Program-made: the position numbers and the translations under genes
The notes under the pieces: model-generated
Database searches by the model: none
The model's input: the letters and a program-made list of their open reading frames with translations, nothing else
What the model was told of the DNA's origin: nothing
Source of the DNA: an uncultured Eubacteriales bacterium
GTDB taxonomy: Bacteria > Bacillota_I > Bacilli_A > RF39 > UBA660
Length of the DNA stretch: 28,750 bases
Assembly (NCBI GenBank): GCA_905188025.1
Contig: CAJJKI010000017.1
Location: 1 to 28,750, forward strand
Direction: 5' to 3'
Shown here: piece after piece, positions 16,353-23,159 of the stretch
Position numbering within the stretch: the first letter of the stretch is position 1
How the letters are laid out: the number at the start of each line of letters is the position of its first letter

Positions 16353-17245
16353 TACTCAGCACCTACATTCTCGTTATAATATTTTTCTCCTTTTAGAAGA
16401 AAATAACTATTTATAAATACTACGAAATGAACTAAGATTTTCATAAAGATATTATCTAGCATTTCTATATATGAATCAACGCCAAGTATTAATTGGATTA
16501 ACATGATTAGGGAGTACAATATTACACCGAATAGTACAAATTGACGATGGAATTGCTTTCGATCTGAACGGTCCCTGTAAACTCCTTCTACAAGGATATC
16601 AATATCATTTAGCATGTTGTCAAATGTTTCTTCAGTATTTTTGGCTCCTTCTTTAGTAACTTGTAAGAATAATTGATGCATATTTTTTACCATATAATAT
16701 GGATATTTGGAATTCATATAGTTAATAGATTCACTAACATCACCTTTTTCATATGATAAGGCAATCATTGTTTTAACGTCGGATAATACTGGATCTTCAA
16801 GAACTCCTGATTCTACTACTCCTTCTAAGGCTTTGATGAATGACTGAGTAGTGTTGAATTCCATAATAGTATTTGTTGTATATACTTGAATTTGTTCAAA
16901 GATAAATTCACTATATTGTCTTTTGCATCTTAGATATGCTAAGTAAGGAATTGTTGATATAGCGATAATTACATATACAAGTACGACGATGAGGTTATAG
17001 AAATAGAAATATCCGATTAGAGCAGCAGCTCCGGCAAAGATAACTACTTGAATAGTATATTGTCTAGGGGTATATTCTAATCCTAATTCTTTAATCTTTT
17101 CACGCATTACTTTGTAAGAATAGGGAGCATATTGATCATATACTACTTGAGCTTGATCTTTTACGAATTTGTATACTCCTTCTCCTGAACTATTACGGTA
17201 AGTTATGATAAAGATAAGTATTAAACCGATTAATATAAATTCCAT
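16352..17245 (-). CDS. tadB: Tad inner-membrane platform protein TadB
   Basis: 297 residues: an N-terminal helix, cytoplasmic segment, two helices (about 68-105), a GspF-type cytoplasmic domain (NTTQSFIKALEGVV, then DVSESINYMNSKYP), and two C-terminal helices. This is the second platform subunit of the Tad machine. It lies between cpaF (15 nt) and tadC (overlapping stop/start). TadB/TadC assignment follows gene order; both are F-domain proteins. Confidence 0.82.
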   Translation of the reverse strand: MEFILIGLILIFIITYRNSSGEGVYKFVKDQAQVVYDQYAPYSYKVMREKIKELGLEYTPRQYTIQVVIFAGAAALIGYFYFYNLIVVLVYVIIAISTIPYLAYLRCKRQYSEFIFEQIQVYTTNTIMEFNTTQSFIKALEGVVESGVLEDPVLSDVKTMIALSYEKGDVSESINYMNSKYPYYMVKNMHQLFLQVTKEGAKNTEETFDNMLNDIDILVEGVYRDRSDRKQFHRQFVLFGVILYSLIMLIQLILGVDSYIEMLDNIFMKILVHFVVFINSYFLLKGEKYYNENVGAE

Positions 17246-17260
17246 TTAATCACCTACTTT

Positions 17261-18751
17261 CTATTGATTTTGATTATTTTGATTATTATTTATTTGATTT
17301 TGAGGGCCAGTATTTATGGGCATACTATTAGCTTGATTGTTTATGTTATTTTGATAATTGTTATTTATTGGTATGTTTTGATATACTGGACGATTATTTT
17401 GAATCATTTGATTATTATAGTTAATATTTTGATTAGTCATTTGACTATTAACATCTCTTTGATTTGGGTTATTTATTATAGGTGGTTGATTTGCTGGTAC
17501 TTGGGTAACATTTTGATTTGACATCATATTGTTAGCTGGTACAGTTTGTCTTGGGGTATTTAAGTTTGTTACAAGACGATTATTTATAGGAGTAGGATTT
17601 GCTATTTTTTGAATAGGTTTATCAACAGGAGTTGTTGATAAAGGCTTATCCATCTCCATAGAATTATCTATTTGATAATCTTCTTGTGGTTTAAATTCTT
17701 CTTTTACTAGGATATCAGGTTGCATTATGAGGCCTTGGCTTTCTAGGTAATCTAGAAGGTACTTAGTTGGATTATGAAGGGTAATTTTACCATCTGGAGT
17801 TTTCTTGAAGAGAATATTTGATTTTGGAACGTTATCTTCAGTAACATAGAATTCGACAACTTCAGATATTTCACGATGGAATCTTTGTCTTTCTTTACTG
17901 TAATAGGCTTTGATATGAACGCCTAATTGAACGTAACGGTGAATACTTCTTAAGAACTGTTCTAGATCAATGTTACTTTCTAGCAAACTATATAGTCTGT
18001 TAGGAATAGATTCAGCTTTATCTGCGTGAATGGTAGACAAAATGTTGTGACCTGAAGAGATGGAGTTTCTAACAGCCATTACAGCTTCGGCACTTCTTAC
18101 TTCGGATAAGAGAATCCAACGGGGATTTTGTCTCATACAGGTAACTAGAACGTCTGAATAACTAGCAATGTTGTTAGTTTTCATAGCAATGATATCTCTT
18201 GTCGGGAAGATTTTATCAAGGTGTAATTCAAGAGTATCTTCGATGGTGATTATCTTTTCATTTTCTTTAGTATGAGCAGCAAGATATTTGACAAACTCAG
18301 TTTTACCAGAACCAGTTTCTCCACTGACGATAATATTACAGTGACCTTCAACACACTTCATAAGAAAATCGTGAATGTCTAGGCGAATATAATCATCAGC
18401 AATTATTTTATCTTTGACTAGTCTTATTTTTGCTGGGGTTTTACGAACTAAGAGGGCAATGCCATTTCTAGCGATAGAGTCATGAACAAAGTTAAGTCTT
18501 AGTTCGGCACTTTCAGCATCAAGGAATGGATTAGCCATATTGAATGATTTACCCATCGTGTTAGCACACTGAAAGGCAATTTTCTCAACAAGGGTATTAT
18601 CGATACCAGTATTTTCTACACGGTATACTCCTTTTGATAATGTCTTTATCCATACTTGTCCACCATTACTGTAGGAAATATCGGTAACATCATCATTATC
18701 TAGAAATTGTTTTAGTGGTCCAAAATCTACTTGTTGAAATTGTGTTTCCAT
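17261..18751 (-). CDS. cpaF: CpaF/TadA-type secretion ATPase with N/Q-rich tail
   Basis: 496 residues. A short N-terminal domain (1-110) is followed by the T4SS/T2SS-E ATPase core: Walker A GETGSGKT (144-151), Asp box around 171-175, Walker B region RWILLSEVRSAE (211-222) with Glu217, and His box GHNILSTIHAD (234-244). It powers pilin assembly at the cytoplasmic face. The N-terminal part is shorter than in typical CpaF, which usually has an extra helical region. From about residue 380 to the end, over 110 residues are Asn/Gln/Pro-rich with no predicted fold, absent from normal CpaF. The DNA there shows repeated TGATTATT-like words. No sign of a frameshift into this tail: the frame and downstream gene spacing are normal. 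Confidence 0.93.
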   Translation of the reverse strand: METQFQQVDFGPLKQFLDNDDVTDISYSNGGQVWIKTLSKGVYRVENTGIDNTLVEKIAFQCANTMGKSFNMANPFLDAESAELRLNFVHDSIARNGIALLVRKTPAKIRLVKDKIIADDYIRLDIHDFLMKCVEGHCNIIVSGETGSGKTEFVKYLAAHTKENEKIITIEDTLELHLDKIFPTRDIIAMKTNNIASYSDVLVTCMRQNPRWILLSEVRSAEAVMAVRNSISSGHNILSTIHADKAESIPNRLYSLLESNIDLEQFLRSIHRYVQLGVHIKAYYSKERQRFHREISEVVEFYVTEDNVPKSNILFKKTPDGKITLHNPTKYLLDYLESQGLIMQPDILVKEEFKPQEDYQIDNSMEMDKPLSTTPVDKPIQKIANPTPINNRLVTNLNTPRQTVPANNMMSNQNVTQVPANQPPIINNPNQRDVNSQMTNQNINYNNQMIQNNRPVYQNIPINNNYQNNINNQANSMPINTGPQNQINNNQNNQNQ

Positions 18752-18790
18752 AGGTTATCCCTTCCTTTTTTCTTTTTGTTATTTTAATTA

Positions 18791-19645
18791 TTAATTATCT
18801 TTATTTTGTTCTTTCTTTTCTAGAGCAAGTTGTTCCATTTCATTTAGTAAATCATTATATAAGTCTTCTTGTCCATCAATCTTAGAAACTTTATCAAGAA
18901 CGAATTTATATAGATATTCGCTAGTTACTTCAGTAGCTTTTGGATCTTTAGCATCAAATTTTACAGTATTTGGCACGATAACTACTTCGATATCATTTGT
19001 TTCTAGATAATTTAGGGCTGAGAACAATAAATATTTAGCTTCTGGTAATGAGAAATATACGAATGCGGGAGTACGAACTTCTTCAGTGTTTTCAAATACA
19101 TTTTTACCTGCTGAATCTTTAACTCCTAGTATTTCAATATTTTCATAGAATTCTCCATATACTAATTTACCATCATCATCATATAATTTTACATAAATAT
19201 CAACAATATTACTTGGCATTATTGAATTACCATATGTTGATACAGTGTCTACTGGGAAACTTACTACTCTTTCACCTTCATTTACGTCATAAAGGATAGC
19301 ATCTGGAAGGTTTGCTTCTTCTACTAGAAGATCTGAATAGAAGATACTACCTGCAGCAATCATAGTATTATAGTTACTATATTTACCAACGATATCACTA
19401 TAATTTTTGTAGTATGTTCCTTTGATGAAGGCTGCTGGGACATCCATTTGACCAACCATGTCTTCAGTTATAAGAGTTTTAGGTTGGATTGTTTCTTTAG
19501 CATAATATACTTGTACTAAAGCTGTTTTTTTGTTAATTCTCATGGTATATCCAGCATATAAGATTACTAAGCAAGCTAAGACACCTAATATGGTGACAGT
19601 ATTTTTGTTCTTTAAGAATTTGTTAAATTTATTCATTTTTTTCAT
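18791..19645 (-). CDS. cpaB: CpaB/RcpC-like pilus assembly protein (SAF domain)
   Basis: 284 residues: a basic N-terminus, one membrane helix (about 17-35), then an SAF domain (YAKETIQPKTLITEDMV, AGSIFYSDLL) and the RcpC/CpaB domain (GERVVSFPVDTVSTYG, then PSNIVDIYVKL). CpaB is an exported accessory protein of Tad systems. In Gram-negatives it works with the secretin, which this organism lacks, so here it probably acts in the cell wall zone. A charged C-terminal tail ends in KKEQNKDN. It is 39 nt before cpaF in transcription order. Confidence 0.85.
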   Translation of the reverse strand: MKKMNKFNKFLKNKNTVTILGVLACLVILYAGYTMRINKKTALVQVYYAKETIQPKTLITEDMVGQMDVPAAFIKGTYYKNYSDIVGKYSNYNTMIAAGSIFYSDLLVEEANLPDAILYDVNEGERVVSFPVDTVSTYGNSIMPSNIVDIYVKLYDDDGKLVYGEFYENIEILGVKDSAGKNVFENTEEVRTPAFVYFSLPEAKYLLFSALNYLETNDIEVVIVPNTVKFDAKDPKATEVTSEYLYKFVLDKVSKIDGQEDLYNDLLNEMEQLALEKKEQNKDN

Positions 19646-19656
19646 CCTTTCTTTCT

Positions 19657-20082
19657 TTATTTATAACCATCTAATATTGCAGATAGTTCATTTACTACAT
19701 TTATTTGTGTAGCATCTATATCAACACTATAAGTGTTATAGATATTGTATGATTGTGTTGAGTCAACGATGCGGAGACTTACTTTAGCAGGATATTCGCT
19801 TATTTGATGGAATTCTATGCTATAGTTTCCTTGACCAAATGTCGAGGTTTCGGTAAATCTACGGGTAAAATTTTCTACAAATTTTTCTTGACTCATTTTG
19901 ATTTCACCTGTCAAGCGATAGTAGGCAATGTCAATTGACTCTATCATAGCGGCTTCGGTGGCATCTTTTATTGTGTAATAGTCTTGTTCGTTGCTTACGG
20001 TTATTTCACTGAAGAGAATAATTATTAGTAAACCAAACAAACCCATAACGATTACGCCTACTGAGGCAAATGACCATTTCAT
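19657..20082 (-). CDS. TadE/minor-pilin-like membrane-anchored protein
   Basis: 141 residues: an N-terminal hydrophobic helix (about 6-28), an amphipathic helix (DYYTIKDATEAAMIESIDIAYY), then a small exported domain without cysteine. The plan is that of pseudopilin or TadE-like subunits and may match a Bacillota family of unknown function (DUF5411-like, from memory, unsure). Its ATG overlaps the stop of the large secreted protein gene (TAATG) and cpaB follows 11 nt later, so it is a structural part of this operon. Confidence 0.6.
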   Translation of the reverse strand: MKWSFASVGVIVMGLFGLLIIILFSEITVSNEQDYYTIKDATEAAMIESIDIAYYRLTGEIKMSQEKFVENFTRRFTETSTFGQGNYSIEFHQISEYPAKVSLRIVDSTQSYNIYNTYSVDIDATQINVVNELSAILDGYK

Positions 20083-21647
20083 TATCTACATTCCTCCCAA
20101 TCTTTGTTGGCTGGACCGCAGCCTAATTTATAGAAGGATTTAGTATCGGCATATCTTGTTATTATTTTAGTTCCATTAATGCCACTTTCAATGAATTTGC
20201 TTTTACCATTTATATTCATGGTGCTCCAACTTGTGTATGGATTTCCACTATTGTAGGATCTAACGCTATTAGCATTAATATTAGTAGCTACATAAGTTAG
20301 GTTATTAAATGATTTTTCTAAATCTGGAGTTTTTTCTTTTTGTTTATTCCAATCAGCCCAATAACTATCATCTGCTATTCCATTTGGAAATGGATTCTTG
20401 ATATCTATTGGTCGATAATAGAAGGAATATCCTTTAAAGACTAGTTTATCTCCTTCTTGTTCTTCGTTGTAGAATTTTTGGGTTATTGGAATTGTAATAT
20501 CTGAACTTAAGTAACATCCATTTGATACCAGGCTTTTATCTTTAGCCTTATCTCCAGTTAATTTTTTATAATTTATATCTTTGATTAACTCTACATAGTT
20601 ACTGTTATAATCAATAGCTGCTTTACAGAAGGCTCCGCTTTGTGACTCGCTCTGACTTTTGTTAACCATTGATAGATAGAAATCATCATTACTTTTTGCA
20701 TCAAGTGGTACAAAATAGTGCCAATGGCCAGTATTCTTTACTTTAATTTCATCTTCAGCACAATTTTCAGTATCACGATAAGTTACTTTTGAAGTTTTTA
20801 AATTCATACATACTGACTTTGGTTCATAAACAAAGTTACATGTAATAGAATTTGTACCAGTATTGCATCCACCAGTTCCAGTTAACTCTTTTACTATTTC
20901 TTGTTCACCATCTGTTGGATGAATATAATTACTATTTTTTATTTTAACAACATATGATGGTGAATTTCCATATTTTTCAGCTGCTGCTTTTGCGGTATTT
21001 TCAGCTTTTGTTTGACATTTTTGATATTGACCATCATTTTTGTCTGTTACTGGAACTTCTTCTCCTTTATTATTTCTTATTAGTCGACAATTCCATCCTG
21101 ATAGTGGAGTATTAGAAGTTGTAGTCTTTGTTACGATTTTAGGACAATTACCTTTTCCCGGTTTTTGAATTACCAAAAACGGTAATTTAAATCCTAAAAT
21201 ACTTGATATTTCGGTACAAGGAATTTTTATTGTTTTTTTACAATAATAACTTTTTGTATCAGGTGTTTTTTTTATTAATGAAACGGATAGGACTTTCCAA
21301 TCAATTCTTTTATATTCATTTATGCTTATTCCTATTGACGTTCCAGCTTTTATATTTTCTGTCGGTATTATGGAAGCATCTCCAATAATTAACTCATCAT
21401 TTTGATTATAACCATTTACATTCAATCTATATGACGTTGTAATGTTATAACTATAACTACATGTGTATTCATATCCACCGGATCCAAACCATTTTTCTTC
21501 TCCAGTAGGTGGACCATCATTGTCGCTACTGCCGGAGCCTCCTGTTCCATCGTTTACAGTTGGAACAGTAAAAACATATGCATAACATGGTCTTATAAAT
21601 GATATCATTACTACCAATGCTACTATTAACTTACTTGTTTTTCTCAT
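20082..21647 (-). CDS. Large Cys-rich secreted protein of the pilus operon
   Basis: 521 residues. A signal peptide (1-23, basic start, hydrophobic core, ending CYA before Tyr24) is followed by a Gly/Ser/Asp-rich linker and an exported region with 14 cysteines, several closely spaced (CNTGTNSITC, CGPANKDWEEC at the C-terminus). No membrane helix, sortase motif or known domain is seen. No family is recognised. Position in the operon suggests a tip adhesin, minor pilus component or a TadG-like protein, but this is inference. Its start overlaps the stop of the preceding gene (ATGA), and the next gene starts within its stop codon. Confidence 0.65.
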   Translation of the reverse strand: MRKTSKLIVALVVMISFIRPCYAYVFTVPTVNDGTGGSGSSDNDGPPTGEEKWFGSGGYEYTCSYSYNITTSYRLNVNGYNQNDELIIGDASIIPTENIKAGTSIGISINEYKRIDWKVLSVSLIKKTPDTKSYYCKKTIKIPCTEISSILGFKLPFLVIQKPGKGNCPKIVTKTTTSNTPLSGWNCRLIRNNKGEEVPVTDKNDGQYQKCQTKAENTAKAAAEKYGNSPSYVVKIKNSNYIHPTDGEQEIVKELTGTGGCNTGTNSITCNFVYEPKSVCMNLKTSKVTYRDTENCAEDEIKVKNTGHWHYFVPLDAKSNDDFYLSMVNKSQSESQSGAFCKAAIDYNSNYVELIKDINYKKLTGDKAKDKSLVSNGCYLSSDITIPITQKFYNEEQEGDKLVFKGYSFYYRPIDIKNPFPNGIADDSYWADWNKQKEKTPDLEKSFNNLTYVATNINANSVRSYNSGNPYTSWSTMNINGKSKFIESGINGTKIITRYADTKSFYKLGCGPANKDWEECR

Positions 21648-22294
21648 TCTAATCGCCTTCTTTTCTTTATTGATTTGGCAGTTAAAATAATTGTTATAAT
21701 TACTAGGATAATAAATATAGTTATCGTTATTATTGGTACTAGATTATTTTTAACATAAGTTATTATAGCATTTTCTTCTTTTACTGAATTAGAACTACTA
21801 CTTGGATTATTACCTTTATTTCTCTTATAAGTATTTAGACGAGATACAAAAGAATCATAATCTATTTCTTTATCATATGATGGGTTACAAAGAACAAAAT
21901 CTTCATTACCTTCACATAGAGGATCTTCAGATAGCTTGTTGTATGCTAATGTCATTGACACTTCTTTTAAAATTTCATTGCAACTATCTGTTTGACCAAT
22001 AATAAATATTTCTTGATATCCTGGTGTGAACCCAGTACATTTTGTTTGATTATTAACTGTATCTCCACAATTTACATTAACATTGTTAATAAAATAATCA
22101 AACTTATCTGGCTCTGGGCTTGTAAATGTCAACGTATAGTCTTTAGTGTCTTTATTAAATTCATAAGTTATCTTATATTTATCTTCAATATTTCTAAACT
22201 CTTTTCTTTCATCAGTAGTACATTCTGCATATACATGATTGCTAAATAGAAGGCACACGGATAAAAATAGAAGAATTCTTTTATTTTTTCTCAT
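21644..22294 (-). CDS. Cys-rich exported protein with C-terminal membrane anchor
   Basis: 216 residues, first gene of the pilus operon. It has a signal peptide (1-23, ending VYA), an extracytoplasmic domain of about 150 residues with six cysteines (TDSCNEI, DPLCEG, FVLCNPS among them), a Ser/Asn-rich linker, one membrane helix (about 186-207) and a basic tail KSIKKRRRLE. A type I membrane protein by topology. No known family recognised. Stop is TGA, overlapping the ATG of the next gene, so the two Cys-rich proteins are coupled and may act together. A strong AAAGGAGGT site precedes the ATG. Confidence 0.65.
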   Translation of the reverse strand: MRKNKRILLFLSVCLLFSNHVYAECTTDERKEFRNIEDKYKITYEFNKDTKDYTLTFTSPEPDKFDYFINNVNVNCGDTVNNQTKCTGFTPGYQEIFIIGQTDSCNEILKEVSMTLAYNKLSEDPLCEGNEDFVLCNPSYDKEIDYDSFVSRLNTYKRNKGNNPSSSSNSVKEENAIITYVKNNLVPIITITIFIILVIITIILTAKSIKKRRRLE

Positions 22295-22327
22295 AATACC
22301 TCCTTTGTCTAGTACTCTACTATTGTA

Positions 22328-22336
22328 AGTATAACA
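22328..22336 (-). promoter_or_regulatory. Promoter of the pilus operon
   Basis: Minus strand: extended -10 TGT-TATACT (22328-22336), about 35 nt before the first ATG. No good -35 is visible, because the spacer falls in the T-run of the cwlD terminator. Confidence 0.55.
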
Positions 22337-22348
22337 TAAATTGATAAT

Positions 22349-22374
22349 AAAAAAAAGACTTTTTTAGTCTTTTT
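22349..22374 (-). terminator. Terminator of cwlD
   Basis: AAAAAGACT (22352-22360) pairs with AGTCTTTTT (22366-22374) around a 5-nt loop. On the minus strand it starts at the cwlD stop and is followed by a T-run, separating cwlD from the pilus operon. Confidence 0.8.
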
Positions 22375-23032
22375 CAATGAAATATGTTTCAATACTATTA
22401 ACTAGATGATTAATTAATTTATCTTGATATTCTTCATGAGTTAGACGGTAACGATCATCGGGGTTAGAAAGGAAACCTAATTCTATAAGGACACCAGGAG
22501 TATCTATATGCTTATACATATAATAAGTATTATTCTTTTTTGATTCTTTAATGTTATAGGTGTGTTCTTTTAGATAGGAAGTTAGTTTGTTAGCAATGTT
22601 GACATTTTCTTTGTTACGATCATTATAAAATATTTGTAAACCTTTCCATTTACTATTACTGATATAGTTTAGATGAAGAGATAAGTAAATATCGGGACGT
22701 GTTTTGTTTATGAGATAAGCTCTACCTATTAAATCACTACGTTTACGATTTTTAGCATTTTTTAAGGCTAAATCTTTATCAGTTTCTCTAGTTAGATAGA
22801 CAGTTGCTCCTTTTTCTTTTAATTTAGCAGCAAGTTTTTTTGATAAGAGGAGGTTGAGATCTTTTTCATAAATTTTCTTGTATGTAGTGCCACTGTCAAT
22901 ACCGCCATGTCCGGGATCGATATAAATAGTTTTTCCTAGGAGTGTATAGTTATTGTCGGCTGCATAGACTTTAGAAATAAGGCAGATAGTTAAAAGAAAT
23001 CCTATTAAAATTATTATTTTATATTTATTCAT
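22364..23032 (-). CDS. cwlD: N-acetylmuramoyl-L-alanine amidase, CwlD-like
   Basis: 222 residues, Amidase_3 family. The signal/anchor segment (1-25) is followed by the zinc and catalytic residues His42 (IDPGHGG), Glu56 (YEKDLN), His120 (LSLHLN) and Glu184 (VLIELGFLSN), all present. The SxWKGLQIFY segment and length match CwlD, which removes stem peptides so that muramic-delta-lactam can form in spore cortex. A general cell-wall amidase role is the alternative. No ribosome binding site precedes the ATG; the CATAAT -10 lies 7 nt before it, so the mRNA may be leaderless. Single gene with its own terminator. Confidence 0.85.
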   Translation of the reverse strand: MNKYKIIILIGFLLTICLISKVYAADNNYTLLGKTIYIDPGHGGIDSGTTYKKIYEKDLNLLLSKKLAAKLKEKGATVYLTRETDKDLALKNAKNRKRSDLIGRAYLINKTRPDIYLSLHLNYISNSKWKGLQIFYNDRNKENVNIANKLTSYLKEHTYNIKESKKNNTYYMYKHIDTPGVLIELGFLSNPDDRYRLTHEEYQDKLINHLVNSIETYFIEKD

Positions 23033-23039
23033 ATTTAAT

Positions 23040-23069
23040 ATTATGCTTATATAAGAGAAATATTTACAA
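23040..23069 (-). promoter_or_regulatory. Promoter of cwlD, start at the ATG
   Basis: Minus strand TTGTAA (23064-23069), 18-nt spacer, CATAAT (23040-23045), then 7 nt to the ATG at 23032, placing the likely transcription start at the start codon. TATAAG one step upstream is an alternative -10. A sporulation sigma factor is possible. Confidence 0.45.
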
Positions 23070-23104
23070 GATGATTACAATTATTTAAATAGGGTTTGGT
23101 TTTA

Positions 23105-23133
23105 TTGATAGAGATGAAGTTTTGTGATAAAAT
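23105..23133 (+). promoter_or_regulatory. Promoter of the U32-family gene
   Basis: TTGATA (23105-23110), a 17-nt spacer and TAAAAT (23128-23133) with TGA just before. Transcription would begin near 23140, which rules out the GTG at 23124 as the start of the coding region. Confidence 0.75.
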
Positions 23134-23159
23134 ATTTACGAATTAATGGATGTGGTGTT

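Noticed and set aside
17264..17521. Hydrophobic plus-strand ORF inside cpaF
   Set aside because: It is the reverse reading of the Asn/Gln-rich tail (ATT/GTT codons), without a ribosome binding site.
13338..22294. Competence (ComG) or type II secretion locus
   Set aside because: The ATPase is CpaF-type with CpaB, two F-domain proteins and TadE-like pilins; ComGC-like pilins are absent.
23124..23159. GTG start extending the U32-family protein
   Set aside because: It lies within the promoter spacer, upstream of the predicted transcription start, and the family begins at KKIELLAPAGN.
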